From JBFMFE01 sp040752295 (GTDB lineage: Bacteria; UBP15; UBA6099; JBFMBQ01), in the NCBI GenBank assembly GCA_040752295.1, contig JBFMFE010000139.1:1-15719 (forward strand): 15,719 bases of DNA, in the 5' to 3' direction. The notes beneath the pieces are model-generated. The model was given only the letters and a program-made list of their open reading frames with translations, was not told where the DNA came from and did no database searches. Below, piece after piece: positions 7,595-14,526 of this stretch. A program made the position numbers and the translations under genes. Each line of letters starts with the position of its first letter. Position 1 is the first letter of the stretch.

Positions 7595-8047
7595 CTACTC
7601 CCCGCCCAGTTCGTCGAGCTTCTCCACGCGGCGCTTGTGCCTTCCACCCTCGAACCCGGTGCTGAGCCACACCTCGACTATCTCCCGCGCCATCTGTACG
7701 CCGATCATGCGTTCCCCCAGACACAGCACGTTGCTGTCGTTGTGCAGCCGCGACAGGCGCGCCGACACCGGTTCCGTACAGTTCACCGCGCGCACCCCCC
7801 TGAGCCTGTTCGCCGCCATGCACATGCCTATCCCCGAACCGCACACCAGCACACCGCGCCCGCACTCCCCCGCGGCAACCTTCAGCGCCGCCTTGTACCC
7901 GTAATCGGGGTAGTCCGCCGATTCCGTCCCGTACGTCCCGACGTCCTCCACCATGTATCCCTTCTGTTCGAGGAGGCTCTTTATCTCCTGCTTGAGCCTG
8001 CAGCCGGCATGGTCGGACGCCACAACTATCTTCTTTTCCGCGTCCAT
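7595..8047 (-). CDS. rpiB: Ribose-5-phosphate isomerase B
   Basis: RpiB interconverts ribose 5-phosphate and ribulose 5-phosphate in the pentose phosphate pathway. The 150-residue product has full length for the family. Key residues are visible: D12-H13 in VVASDHAGC, C69 in VLVCGSGIGM (66-75) as catalytic base, HNDSNVL (102-108), and R136-H137 in the GGRHKRRVEKL tail. The start is ATG 8047 rather than an in-frame TTG two codons upstream, because GGAGG at 8059-8055 lies seven nt before the ATG but only one nt before the TTG. It is the first gene of the rpiB-nnr-alr operon, and a possible promoter lies directly upstream, after the end of the restriction-modification relic. Confidence 0.95.
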   Translation of the reverse strand: MDAEKKIVVASDHAGCRLKQEIKSLLEQKGYMVEDVGTYGTESADYPDYGYKAALKVAAGECGRGVLVCGSGIGMCMAANRLRGVRAVNCTEPVSARLSRLHNDSNVLCLGERMIGVQMAREIVEVWLSTGFEGGRHKRRVEKLDELGGE

Positions 8048-8054
8048 TAACAAA

Positions 8055-8059
8055 CCTCC
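8055..8059 (-). promoter_or_regulatory. Ribosome binding site that fixes the rpiB start
   Basis: GGAGG inside a GGGGAGG run lies seven nt upstream of ATG 8047, which selects this ATG over the in-frame TTG at 8053. Confidence 0.6.
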
Positions 8060-8069
8060 CCTTCAAAAG

Positions 8070-8098
8070 ATAATACCCGTAACGTGCCATGTTGTCTC
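8070..8098 (-). promoter_or_regulatory. Possible sigma70-type promoter of rpiB-nnr-alr
   Basis: The - strand has GAGACA (8098-8093), a 17-nt spacer and TATTAT (8075-8070). The -10 box matches consensus at five of six positions and the -35 box at four. The transcript would begin near 8063 and leave about 16 nt of leader holding the GGAGG site. The position, in the only gap between the acquired genes and rpiB, makes it plausible. Confidence 0.4.
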
Positions 8099-8114
8099 CT
8101 CAGATCGCATCTGT

Positions 8115-9164
8115 TCATAAACCTCCATCCGGCTTCTTCAGATGGAACTCGACTTCATAGAATCGGAGTTCCACGTTGTCAATCGTACTCAGAGCGTATC
8201 GTAAACCTTCATCGGCTTCGCGGCATATAATCATTCCATGCACCTCGTCACCTTTTTCAGCCAGATGTTTCTTAACCCACCCGATATAACGTAGAAGTTG
8301 TCCCACGGTTTGGTCGCTGGTCTGGTTTCGTTTAAGCTCTATTACAAGCCATTTCGGATGTCTTTTATGCTTCGCAAGGAGATCGATTTTCCCGACGTCA
8401 CAGGGGTACTCATATCCGGCTTCTTCATCACCGGGCTCCTGATACAATACCCAATCACGTCCGAGTTCAATGTGATCCCAGTTGTCTCGCAGGAATTCGT
8501 GCAGATGACGCTCCAAACCGAAACGATGCTCATTCAATATTGAGGTTGAAATTGAAGGTGGCTCCTCACCATCTCCTGTGACGGGCATTTGAGCTTCCTC
8601 ATCGAGATAAAACCATAATGCATCCAGCGTCCACAAGTCCAATTCAAGGTTATCACACAACTCATGAAGAATACCATTGACCTTGTTATACCGGCTTCCG
8701 AACGATTCTCCGCGATCAAATTCCGGCCAAATACCGAGCCGTTTCATATTGGCCTCGGAACGATTATTCCATACACCGTATTCTTTCGGTTGTATAACCA
8801 TAAGGATGGCTGTCGCAATATTTTTCCCCATCCCTGAAACCATTTTAATCGCGCGGTTAAGGCGATCATCCACCTGCTTCGTCTCATCAACAAGAATCCC
8901 GAGTGCTTTTCTTAGTTTGGCCATGTCCGAGCACAATCGAGAACTTTGACGATGCAGCCCGCTCCAGTGGTGGTTGTTATCCAAAATGAGGAAATCTCTG
9001 AATTCATCTTCTGAAATTTTTTGTATGTGTTCGGCAGCAAATACAGGTTGAAACCGTGCCAAAACCTCATCCTTGGGCTCCACAATTTGTTTATAGGTTT
9101 GCGACTTCTTTAACCTGACAACCGCTTCTCTTAGTTTTCCAATGATCACGGGTGGTACGGTCAT
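8115..9164 (-). CDS. NucS/DUF91-like PD-(D/E)XK nuclease with a helix-hairpin-helix-like N-terminal part
   Basis: I recognise the C-terminal region of this 349-residue protein as a NucS-type endonuclease domain. KIDLLAKH at 259-266 supplies D261, WLVIELKRNQ at 272-281 supplies E276 and K278, and GQLLRYIGW at 288-296 gives the Q289-xxx-Y293 motif typical of this nuclease clade. The N-terminal half is not a standard NucS domain; VSGMGKNIATAILM (109-122) followed by YGVWNNRSEANMKRLG (129-144) resembles a helix-hairpin-helix DNA-binding segment as in DNA glycosylases. The start ATG overlaps the rhuM stop as ATGA, implying translational coupling. The gene is clearly more AT-rich than its surroundings: two hand-counted 60-nt lines (8281 and 8641) gave 29 and 24 G+C. 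Likely role: the nuclease or an accessory factor of a defence island. The exact function is unknown. Confidence 0.75.
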   Translation of the reverse strand: MTVPPVIIGKLREAVVRLKKSQTYKQIVEPKDEVLARFQPVFAAEHIQKISEDEFRDFLILDNNHHWSGLHRQSSRLCSDMAKLRKALGILVDETKQVDDRLNRAIKMVSGMGKNIATAILMVIQPKEYGVWNNRSEANMKRLGIWPEFDRGESFGSRYNKVNGILHELCDNLELDLWTLDALWFYLDEEAQMPVTGDGEEPPSISTSILNEHRFGLERHLHEFLRDNWDHIELGRDWVLYQEPGDEEAGYEYPCDVGKIDLLAKHKRHPKWLVIELKRNQTSDQTVGQLLRYIGWVKKHLAEKGDEVHGMIICREADEGLRYALSTIDNVELRFYEVEFHLKKPDGGL

Positions 9165-10267
9165 AGTTTCTCCTCATTTTTCAGTCCTCTTGTCGCTCTC
9201 TTTCTCGTCTTCCCCGTTTTCCGTGCGGTCGGTTTTTTCCGCCCCGCCTCCAATGCCTTTGCCGAGCTTCGCAGATCGTCCAGATACCGCACTTCCGCCC
9301 GTGACTCCGCCTCGAGCCGTCGCCGCTCGGAAAAGGCTTCGTATTCCCCGTGCGCCCATGCCAGCGCCTCGTCATGCGTCACCGTCCCTGCGTGCGCCAG
9401 AACGGGCAGTTCCGTATCCCGAAGGAACCTGTCGAGGAATATCTCCCAATCGCGCATTCGGATGTCCTGCCGCCGCTGGGCGCGGAACTCCGCCTGATCC
9501 AGAAACATCACCGTGATGCGGTTGAGTGTGTCAATTTCTTTCTCGTCGAGGTAGTTCTTGGCGGTCGCCACATCCCGCTTGAATACCCGACCGCCGCTCC
9601 ATGATGTCAGCCCCATATTGGGTTTCGCGGAGTCGGCGCGTTTTCGGATAATCTCCGCCGCCGTCATGCCGGTTGCGGCGTAGTGCATCTTGTTCTGCAT
9701 CGTGGCGTAGAAAACCAGAGTCTCCTTATCCTCTTCCCTGTAATCAATTGCGAGCGCGAATATTTCCCTGATGCGCTGGTAAACGCGCGCCTCGCTTGCG
9801 CGTATCTCGCGTATGCGGGCAAGCAGTTCGTCGAAATAATCCGCCCGCCGGTCGCGTCCTTTCAGACGTTCGTCATCCAGTGTGAAACCCTTGACGATGT
9901 ATTCATGCAAGCGAGCCGTTGCCCACTGGCGGAACCTAGTGGCAATACCAGACTTTACCCGGTAACCCACAGCAATGATCATGTCCAGGTTGTAGTAATC
10001 CAGCAGTCGACTAACCGAGCGTGCTCCCTCCCGGCGAACTGTCAAGTATTTCTTGACAGTTGCCTCGGGCGCGATCTCACTCTCCTCATAAATGTTCTGT
10101 ATGTGAAGGCTTATATTTTGTTTTGTCGTTTGATATAACTCGGCCATCAGATTTTGTGTAAGCCATACGTTTTCATCCTGTAATCGCACCTCAAGATGGG
10201 TCTCACCGGATTCAGACTGATATATCAGTATTTGGGAATCCTGCGGGGCGGGCACATTCTCGCTCAT
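9161..10267 (-). CDS. rhuM: RhuM-family protein
   Basis: This 368-residue protein matches the RhuM family, named after a gene in Salmonella pathogenicity island 3. The N-terminal core ILIYQSESGETHLEVRL (about 13-29), VWLTQNLMAELYQTTKQNIS (34-53) and RQWATARLHEYIVKGF (about 112-127) is the family's hallmark and suggests a winged-helix-like DNA-binding segment. Family members are frequent passengers in type I restriction-modification loci, usually next to hsdM, but their molecular function is not established. Here the gene overlaps the hsdM tail by ATGA and the downstream nuclease by ATGA. The last 35 residues are rich in lysine and arginine and may bind nucleic acid. The N-terminal half is visibly more AT-rich than the C-terminal part (41 of 60 G+C in the line at 9361). 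Confidence 0.85.
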   Translation of the reverse strand: MSENVPAPQDSQILIYQSESGETHLEVRLQDENVWLTQNLMAELYQTTKQNISLHIQNIYEESEIAPEATVKKYLTVRREGARSVSRLLDYYNLDMIIAVGYRVKSGIATRFRQWATARLHEYIVKGFTLDDERLKGRDRRADYFDELLARIREIRASEARVYQRIREIFALAIDYREEDKETLVFYATMQNKMHYAATGMTAAEIIRKRADSAKPNMGLTSWSGGRVFKRDVATAKNYLDEKEIDTLNRITVMFLDQAEFRAQRRQDIRMRDWEIFLDRFLRDTELPVLAHAGTVTHDEALAWAHGEYEAFSERRRLEAESRAEVRYLDDLRSSAKALEAGRKKPTARKTGKTRKRATRGLKNEEKL

Positions 10268-10557
10268 TCCGTCACCCCCGAAAGCATGTCGGCGATTTCA
10301 CTTTCAATCGTTTTGAGGTCTGATTCAATCTCCTCCAGCGGGCGCGGCGGCGTGTACTTGTAGAAGCAGCGGTTGAAGTTTATCTCGTACCCGATTTTGG
10401 TTTTGGAGTCGTCCACCCGGACGCCCGGCACGTGCGGAAGCACCTCGCGCCGCATGTATTCGGCGACGTCCTCCTTGAGCGGGACGTTCTCGTAGTCGCG
10501 GAGTTCGGGATCGGGTTCCGGGGCGCCTTTGCCGCCGCCCCGCCCGCCGCTTCCCCC
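10264..10557 (-). pseudogene. hsdM: Type I restriction-modification methyltransferase HsdM, C-terminal remnant
   Basis: Only the last 95 or so codons of an HsdM N6-adenine methyltransferase remain. The frame contains ENVPLKEDVAEYMRREVLPH, then DSKTKIGYEINFNR and YKYTPPRPLEEIESDL, a block that closes many HsdM proteins. The catalytic SAM-binding and NPPF motifs are absent, so this cannot be an active methylase. The homologous frame starts without a proper start codon right beside the mlaD stop at 10559 and is blocked by an in-frame stop at 10587-10585. The first internal ATG (10455) would give a 63-residue fragment. The stop overlaps the rhuM start as ATGA, so the original operon arrangement hsdM-rhuM is preserved. 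A deletion or insertion that fused the island to the mlaD end is the likeliest cause; an assembly join is an alternative. Confidence 0.85.
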
Positions 10558-10558
10558 C

Positions 10559-11884
10559 TCAATACCACTGAAGAAGCCCCACGCTCAACGAGTCTTTCTT
10601 CGTCGCGTCCTCAAGCCCGATCATGAAAAACAGGTCCGAGCCGGGCGCCACCCTTCTGCCCACGCGCAGGTTCAGCGTGAGATCGTTCGGGTCCAGAAGG
10701 TCGCCCTGCAAAAACATGCCGTCGCGCTCCCAGTCAACCCCGATCCCCAGCTTGCCGCTCTTCAGTCCGAACCGGTACCAGTAATTCGGATGCGGACCCG
10801 GAACGCCGAGCATGAGATTGGTGCTGCTTTCCTCGCCGACGTTGTCCAGCCCCAGCATGTAGTAAACGTCCCTGTCGGGCGGGAAGATGCGCAGGTTCAT
10901 GTCGGCGAAGTACAAATCCTTGCGCCCCTCGTGCCGAAAGAAAAAGTTCGGACGCAGCTCCGTGTTGCTCACCGCGTCCAGTATCTTGTTGAACCCCTCC
11001 ACCGCCCTGCCCGCCTTCTCCGTGGTCTCACGCGCGGCGCGGATGGTGCCGCGGATGTCGTCCTTCACCTGTTCGTCTTTCGCAAGGTCGGCGAGTGTCT
11101 TCGAAACGTCCTCCATGTTCTTTATGGTCAGGTTGAGCGATTCCACTATCTCCTTCACCTGCGCCTTCAGTTTCTCGTCGCCCACCACCTCGTTGACGTT
11201 GCCCACGACCGAATCCACGTTTCTCACGGTCCGGTCGAGGTCCTCCGTCAGCGTCCTCACGTTCGCGATTATCGCGTTTATATTCTCCCTGTTCTCCACG
11301 CCCGTTTTCCTGAGCGCGTTAGCAAAAAGGTGCGCCTCGCGCGTCGTCATCCTCAGATTCTCGGCTATCTCGAAAATGTCGGCTTTAAGAGCCTCGTCGG
11401 CGACCACCTCGTTGAAAGAGTCCAGAAGGGAATTGATCCTCCCCAGCGCCCGGTGCGCGTCCAGGGCGAGGTCCTCGAGCGTGGTCGGGCTGACCGTCTC
11501 CTCGATCTCGTCGCCGGGCTTCACGTACTCCACGGGCGCCTTCATCTCGGAGACCTCGATGTCAATCGTCTTGTCCTGAAGAAAACCCGCCTGAACGGAA
11601 AAACGCGACTTCACGGGGATTTTCTGCGTTTTTTCAATCGCCACGGTCACGACCGCCTTCCCGTCGTCCCGCACCCCCAAGCGCGAAACCCTCCCGATGG
11701 GAACTCCGGCAAGCCGCACCTCGGAATCAACGCCGAGTCCCTGCACGTCGTCGAAGACCACGCGGAACTCGTACGTCTTCCCCTTCCGGAACGGATTCTT
11801 CCCCACGAAATAAACGGCGTAGAACACCAGTATCAATCCTAGCGCCGCCGCAACGCCCACCTTGATCAGGTGACGCTCAGCCAT
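10559..11884 (-). CDS. mlaD: MlaD-family (MCE) lipid transport protein with long helical region and strand-rich C-terminus
   Basis: This 441-residue protein is the membrane-anchored, substrate-binding MCE component of an Mla-type phospholipid transporter. One N-terminal transmembrane helix (about 8-27) is followed by an MCE domain (about 36-113, including GLGVDSEVRLAGVPIGRVSR), a long helical, probably coiled-coil region (about 135-305), and a strand-rich tail (about 310-441) with alternating aromatic and polar residues, such as YWYRFGLKSGKLGIGV. E. coli MlaD is much shorter and lacks the last two parts. The tail could be an outer-membrane beta-barrel-like domain; this is inference. ATG 11884 is preferred over one seven codons upstream because GAAGG lies six nt before it. 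It overlaps mlaF by 8 nt. The stop lies directly beside the hsdM relic, so a small 3' truncation cannot be excluded. Confidence 0.9.
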   Translation of the reverse strand: MAERHLIKVGVAAALGLILVFYAVYFVGKNPFRKGKTYEFRVVFDDVQGLGVDSEVRLAGVPIGRVSRLGVRDDGKAVVTVAIEKTQKIPVKSRFSVQAGFLQDKTIDIEVSEMKAPVEYVKPGDEIEETVSPTTLEDLALDAHRALGRINSLLDSFNEVVADEALKADIFEIAENLRMTTREAHLFANALRKTGVENRENINAIIANVRTLTEDLDRTVRNVDSVVGNVNEVVGDEKLKAQVKEIVESLNLTIKNMEDVSKTLADLAKDEQVKDDIRGTIRAARETTEKAGRAVEGFNKILDAVSNTELRPNFFFRHEGRKDLYFADMNLRIFPPDRDVYYMLGLDNVGEESSTNLMLGVPGPHPNYWYRFGLKSGKLGIGVDWERDGMFLQGDLLDPNDLTLNLRVGRRVAPGSDLFFMIGLEDATKKDSLSVGLLQWY

Positions 11885-12626
11885 GTCGCACCTTCCCTTC
11901 ATCAAGGTCTGTCTGAAGGAACCTTTCCATCAGCGGACTGGAGCCGCTCTTTATGCGCTCAACGCTCCCTTCCTCAACTATCCGCCCGCCGTGTATCATC
12001 GCGATCCTGTCGGAAATCTTCATCGCCGACCGCATGTCGTGCGTCACCACGATCGTCGTCGTCCCGTACCGCTCGCGCATCTTGAGAATCAGTTCGAGTA
12101 TGGTCGCGGTGAGTATCGGGTCCAGTCCGGTCGTCGGCTCGTCGTAAAGAAGTATCTTCGGACCGAGCGCCAGCGCCCGCGCGACCGCCACGCGCCTCTT
12201 CATCCCCCCGCTCAACTGGTCGGGCATCTTCTTCCTCGCGTCCGTCAGCCCCACCGCTTCCAGCCGCTCCCCGACCACGCGCGAAATCTCGCCGCGGCTC
12301 ATCCGCGTGTGCCGCCGAAGGGGGAACGCCACGTTCTCCTCCACCGTCATCGAATCGAACAACGCCCCCTCCTGAAACACCATCCCCATCCTCTTCCTCA
12401 CCTCGTCCATCTTCGCCTCCGGCAGGTCGTTGATCAACCGACCCTCGATCCATATCTCGCCCCCGTCAACCGGTATCAGCCTCATCACCGCCCGCAGGAG
12501 CGTGGACTTCCCGCACCCGCTCTCGCCGATGATCGTCGTTATGCGCCCCGCCTCCACCTCCAGGTCCACCCCGTTGAGTACAGGCTCCCCGCCTCTCGAT
12601 ACCTTCAGCCCTCTCGTCCGTATCAT
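11877..12626 (-). CDS. mlaF: Mla-type ABC transporter ATP-binding protein
   Basis: This 249-residue ATPase powers the MlaE permease at the cytoplasmic face of the inner membrane. All ABC motifs are present: Walker A GESGCGKST (34-42), Q-loop Q85 in MVFQEGALFDSMTVEENVAF, signature LSGGMKRRVAVARAL (138-152), Walker B ILLYDEPTTGLDP (158-170) and switch histidine H196 in VVTHDM. The EGALFDSMTVEENV segment after the Q-loop is characteristic of the MlaF branch. The gene begins 3 nt after mlaE and overlaps mlaD by 8 nt, so the three subunits are translationally linked. Confidence 0.95.
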   Translation of the reverse strand: MIRTRGLKVSRGGEPVLNGVDLEVEAGRITTIIGESGCGKSTLLRAVMRLIPVDGGEIWIEGRLINDLPEAKMDEVRKRMGMVFQEGALFDSMTVEENVAFPLRRHTRMSRGEISRVVGERLEAVGLTDARKKMPDQLSGGMKRRVAVARALALGPKILLYDEPTTGLDPILTATILELILKMRERYGTTTIVVTHDMRSAMKISDRIAMIHGGRIVEEGSVERIKSGSSPLMERFLQTDLDEGKVRHG

Positions 12627-12629
12627 CGC

Positions 12630-13388
12630 TCAGAACAGAAGCAGCGACAGAAAATAATTGAACGCGAAGATCAACACCATGGAAATCACCACGGCGTTTA
12701 TCGTCGCGCGCCCCACGCCCTGCGCGCCGCCCACGGTGCGCATTCCCTCGCAGCACCCCACCAGCCCCACCGTCACCGCGAACACGAACGACTTCGCAAT
12801 CGCGCCGAATATATCCCACGGCTTCACGAAAAACGGCACCGCGTACAGAAACACCGCGGGCGTTATGCCCCCGACGTAATGCGCCACAAGGTACGCCGCC
12901 CCCATGCTCACGTACCCAGAAAACACCGTGACAAGCGGCACCATCGTCGCCAGCGCAACCAGCCGCGGCGTCACTAAATACTGCACCGGGTCCGTCGCGA
13001 GCGACCTGAGCGCGTCTATCTGATCGGTCACCTTCATCGAACCAAGCTCCGACGCGATCGCCGAACCCACGCGCCCAGCCATCACCACCGACGTCAGCAC
13101 CGGCACCAGCTCGCGCACCATCACTATCGCCACCACCCCCCCCACGTACCTCATCGTCCCGAACCTCATCGCCTGCCGCGTCACCTGAAGCGACAGCATC
13201 ATCCCCGTGAACGACGTCACAAGCAGCACGATCGGCAGCGAGTTCAGTCCCATCACCGACATGTGATACACCGTCGCCGGAACCTCCACCGCCATCCGGC
13301 ACGCGTGGTACGCGGACGCCCCAAGCATCGCAGCCATGCGCCCCGCGTACTCGAAAAAACCGCTCACTCCCCTCGCCACGTAACTCAT
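12630..13388 (-). CDS. mlaE: Mla-type ABC transporter permease
   Basis: MlaE is the inner-membrane permease of the lipid transporter. The 252-residue protein has hydrophobic segments at about 47-68, 84-106, 141-170, 196-214 and 230-252, and the family signature AGRVGSAIASELGSMKV (104-120) followed by DQIDALRSLATDP (122-134). Unlike many diderm homologues it has no fused N-terminal STAS domain, and no mlaB or mlaC follows in this operon. The ATG at 13388 is 16 nt after the MreB-like gene, and mlaF starts 3 nt after its stop. Only a weak AGGCG ribosome binding site is visible. Confidence 0.95.
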   Translation of the reverse strand: MSYVARGVSGFFEYAGRMAAMLGASAYHACRMAVEVPATVYHMSVMGLNSLPIVLLVTSFTGMMLSLQVTRQAMRFGTMRYVGGVVAIVMVRELVPVLTSVVMAGRVGSAIASELGSMKVTDQIDALRSLATDPVQYLVTPRLVALATMVPLVTVFSGYVSMGAAYLVAHYVGGITPAVFLYAVPFFVKPWDIFGAIAKSFVFAVTVGLVGCCEGMRTVGGAQGVGRATINAVVISMVLIFAFNYFLSLLLF

Positions 13389-13404
13389 ATCGCCTAACCC
13401 CGTC

Positions 13405-14430
13405 TCAAGGCACCACCGTCATGCGTTCCCTCTGCCTCCTGAACCCGCCGTCGCTGAGCAGTATCCTCCCGATCCCCAGTATCGGCGTCAGCTCCGGGTT
13501 GGACGGCACGGTGACTTTCAGCTTCGTCTTCTCCTCTAAAAATTCAACGAGACCCGGCATCTTCGCGGACCCCCCGGTCAGATAAAGCCCCTTCCGCATG
13601 ATGTCCTCGAACAGCTCGGGCGGCGTCTCTTCCAGCACGCCGAAAACAGCGTCGAGTACCGGCTGAAGCGCCCGCCGCAGATTCGACGAGACCGCCTCGA
13701 GCGGCGCCTTCACCTCCGTGAAAACTCCCGCAGAGGCGGTATCCGCCTTCCGCTTCACGTACATCTCATCAGAAGCATGCGCCGCCACCCCCGCGCGCCT
13801 CTTCAGTTCCTCCGCCTCCCCCTCTCCCACCCGCAACCCGAACGAAACCTCCAGCAGGCGGCGTATCACCGCGTTCAGGTCCTCTCCCCCAAGCGCAACC
13901 GTCCTCCCGATCACTATCTCGCCGGACGCGATCACCGATACGTCCGTTGTCCCCGCGCCGAAATCCATCACCATGAATCCCGCCGGCGAGTCCCCACCCG
14001 CCAACACGTGTATGGACGACGCGATGTTGCACGGAATCAGGTACAGGTGTCCGCCGCCCGCCTCACGCACAGCGTCCCCAAGGGCGCGAACCGCCACGGA
14101 CGTAAGGTGTATCGGAACCGACGCCACCACCACCGGCTTGAACACCCGCGGCGGGGGCATCGCCCTCGCAAACGCCTTTTTCAAAAAAAACAGCACCGCG
14201 GCGTAGTCGGCTATCGTACCACGCCGGATCGGTCGGATGAACTCCAGCCCGGACGGCAGCTTCCCCAGCCGCTCCCTCGCCTCCCTTCCCCAGTACTCCA
14301 CGCGGCTCCTGCCGCCGTCCACGGCGAGCAGCGTCGGCTCGTGAAACGGCATCTTCCTGCCCCCGCGTATCATCACGGTTTTCCACGAACCCAGGTCAAG
14401 CCCAATCCTCGATGAAAGTGAGACCGGCAT
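13405..14430 (-). CDS. Divergent MreB-like actin homologue
   Basis: This 341-residue protein aligns along its length with MreB, the bacterial actin that guides cell-wall synthesis. Recognisable parts are phosphate-1 IGLDLGSWKT (9-18), EFIRPIRRGTIADY (63-76), VASVPIHLTSVAVRAL (102-117), phosphate-2 VMDFGAGTTDVSVI (154-167) and the adenosine motif LYLTGGSAKMPGLVEFL (282-298). It departs from MreB at LIPCNIASSIHVLAG (131-145), where MreB normally reads LIEEPMAAAIGAG; the catalytic glutamate of that motif is missing. It may bind nucleotide without normal hydrolysis. The gene begins the operon with mlaEFD, 16 nt ahead of mlaE. It is likely a paralogue rather than the main MreB, because no mreC or mreD is adjacent. 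A PilM or FtsA identity is less likely, given the MreB-like length and motifs. Confidence 0.8.
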   Translation of the reverse strand: MPVSLSSRIGLDLGSWKTVMIRGGRKMPFHEPTLLAVDGGRSRVEYWGREARERLGKLPSGLEFIRPIRRGTIADYAAVLFFLKKAFARAMPPPRVFKPVVVASVPIHLTSVAVRALGDAVREAGGGHLYLIPCNIASSIHVLAGGDSPAGFMVMDFGAGTTDVSVIASGEIVIGRTVALGGEDLNAVIRRLLEVSFGLRVGEGEAEELKRRAGVAAHASDEMYVKRKADTASAGVFTEVKAPLEAVSSNLRRALQPVLDAVFGVLEETPPELFEDIMRKGLYLTGGSAKMPGLVEFLEEKTKLKVTVPSNPELTPILGIGRILLSDGGFRRQRERMTVVP

Positions 14431-14449
14431 GGTGTTCGCCGTCCGTAAA

Positions 14450-14479
14450 AGTTTATTTCAGCGCCCGCGGCTTTGTAAA
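14450..14479 (-). promoter_or_regulatory. Possible sigma70-type promoter of the mreB-like/mla operon
   Basis: TTTACA (14479-14474) and TAAACT (14455-14450) on the - strand are separated by 18 nt, in the 96-nt gap before the MreB-like gene. The match is five and four of six positions. Expected transcript start is near 14443, about 13 nt before the ATG. Confidence 0.4.
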
Positions 14480-14526
14480 GCGCGCCGCACCCCGAACACC
14501 GCCCGGCGCCCGTCGCGCGGCATCAC

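Noticed and set aside
6025..7665. Open frame of 546 codons on the + strand opposite nnr
   Set aside because: Same Arg/His/Pro-rich composition, no motif, fully antisense to a conserved enzyme.
7566..8090. Frame starting at ATG 8090 with a good GAGGAG site, overlapping rpiB
   Set aside because: It runs out of frame through all of rpiB with a Gly/Arg-rich composition and no known motif. The upstream GAGGAG may be accidental.
10529..11842. Open frame of 437 codons on the + strand opposite mlaD
   Set aside because: Antisense shadow of a conserved MCE gene with His/Arg/Val-rich composition and no motif.
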